Assembly: GCA_020425835.1 (NCBI GenBank)
Contig: JAGQRC010000282.1
Span: forward strand, 1-5,669
From: Planctomycetota bacterium
GTDB taxonomy: Bacteria > Planctomycetota > UBA8108 > UBA1146 > JAJFFE01
Reading direction: 5' to 3'
DNA length: 5,669 nt
Below, one piece after another: positions 5,665-5,669 of this stretch (positions are counted from its first letter, which is position 1; the number at the start of each line of letters is the position of its first letter). The notes below the pieces were generated by a model. It was given only the letters and a program-made list of their open reading frames with translations. It searched no databases and was not told the DNA's origin. The position numbers and the translations under genes were made by a program.

Positions 5665-5669
5665 TGCGA
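5661..5669 (+). CDS. Start of a third exporter gene (probable second permease), cut by right edge
   Basis: The permease stop TGA (5662-5664) is embedded in ATGATGCGA, which offers two starts: ATG at 5661, overlapping the stop by ATGA, or ATG at 5664. The same overlap style joins the two preceding genes. A G-rich stretch (5649-5658) precedes it. Only M-M-R is visible. The identity as a COG3694-type permease is inferred purely from the usual ATPase-permease-permease order of this family. Confidence 0.45.

Overview
This window comes from a G+C-rich bacterial chromosome. Codon third positions are mostly G or C, and long antisense open frames appear for that reason alone. It shows ordinary bacterial features: Shine-Dalgarno sites, 4-nt stop/start overlaps and a sigma70-like promoter. 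The gene content (acyl-CoA dehydrogenases, a 3-hydroxyacyl-CoA dehydrogenase and a MeaB-type GTPase) suits an organism that oxidises fatty or branched-chain acids and uses a cobalamin-dependent acyl-CoA mutase. I cannot assign a phylum from the sequence. A myxobacterial or other high-GC 'deltaproteobacterial' relative is only a guess.

Layout: positions 1-3369 hold a minus-strand gene cluster. In transcription order it is hbd (3369-2503), a 152-nt spacer with inverted repeats, a short-chain acyl-CoA dehydrogenase (2350-1175), meaB (1178-195, 4-nt overlap), and the N-terminus of a second acyl-CoA dehydrogenase (187 to beyond the left edge). Positions 3370-3829 are a gene-free divergent intergenic region. 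It contains an AT-rich promoter island near 3714-3767, two tandem-repeat patches and several inverted repeats. Positions 3830-5669 hold a plus-strand ABC exporter operon: a COG4586-type ATPase, a COG4587-type six-helix permease (ATGA overlap), and the first codons of a third gene, which in this family is normally the second permease.

How the genes work together: the dehydrogenases would introduce the alpha-beta double bond into short or branched acyl-CoAs, and Hbd would oxidise the 3-hydroxyacyl-CoA formed after hydration. MeaB would protect and reload an adenosylcobalamin acyl-CoA mutase encoded elsewhere. The exporter probably has an unrelated role; it shares only the divergent control region. 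The least explained part of the window is the roughly 360-nt repeat- and hairpin-rich leader of hbd. I found no mobile element, CRISPR array, tRNA or rRNA, and no clear evidence of a novel system.
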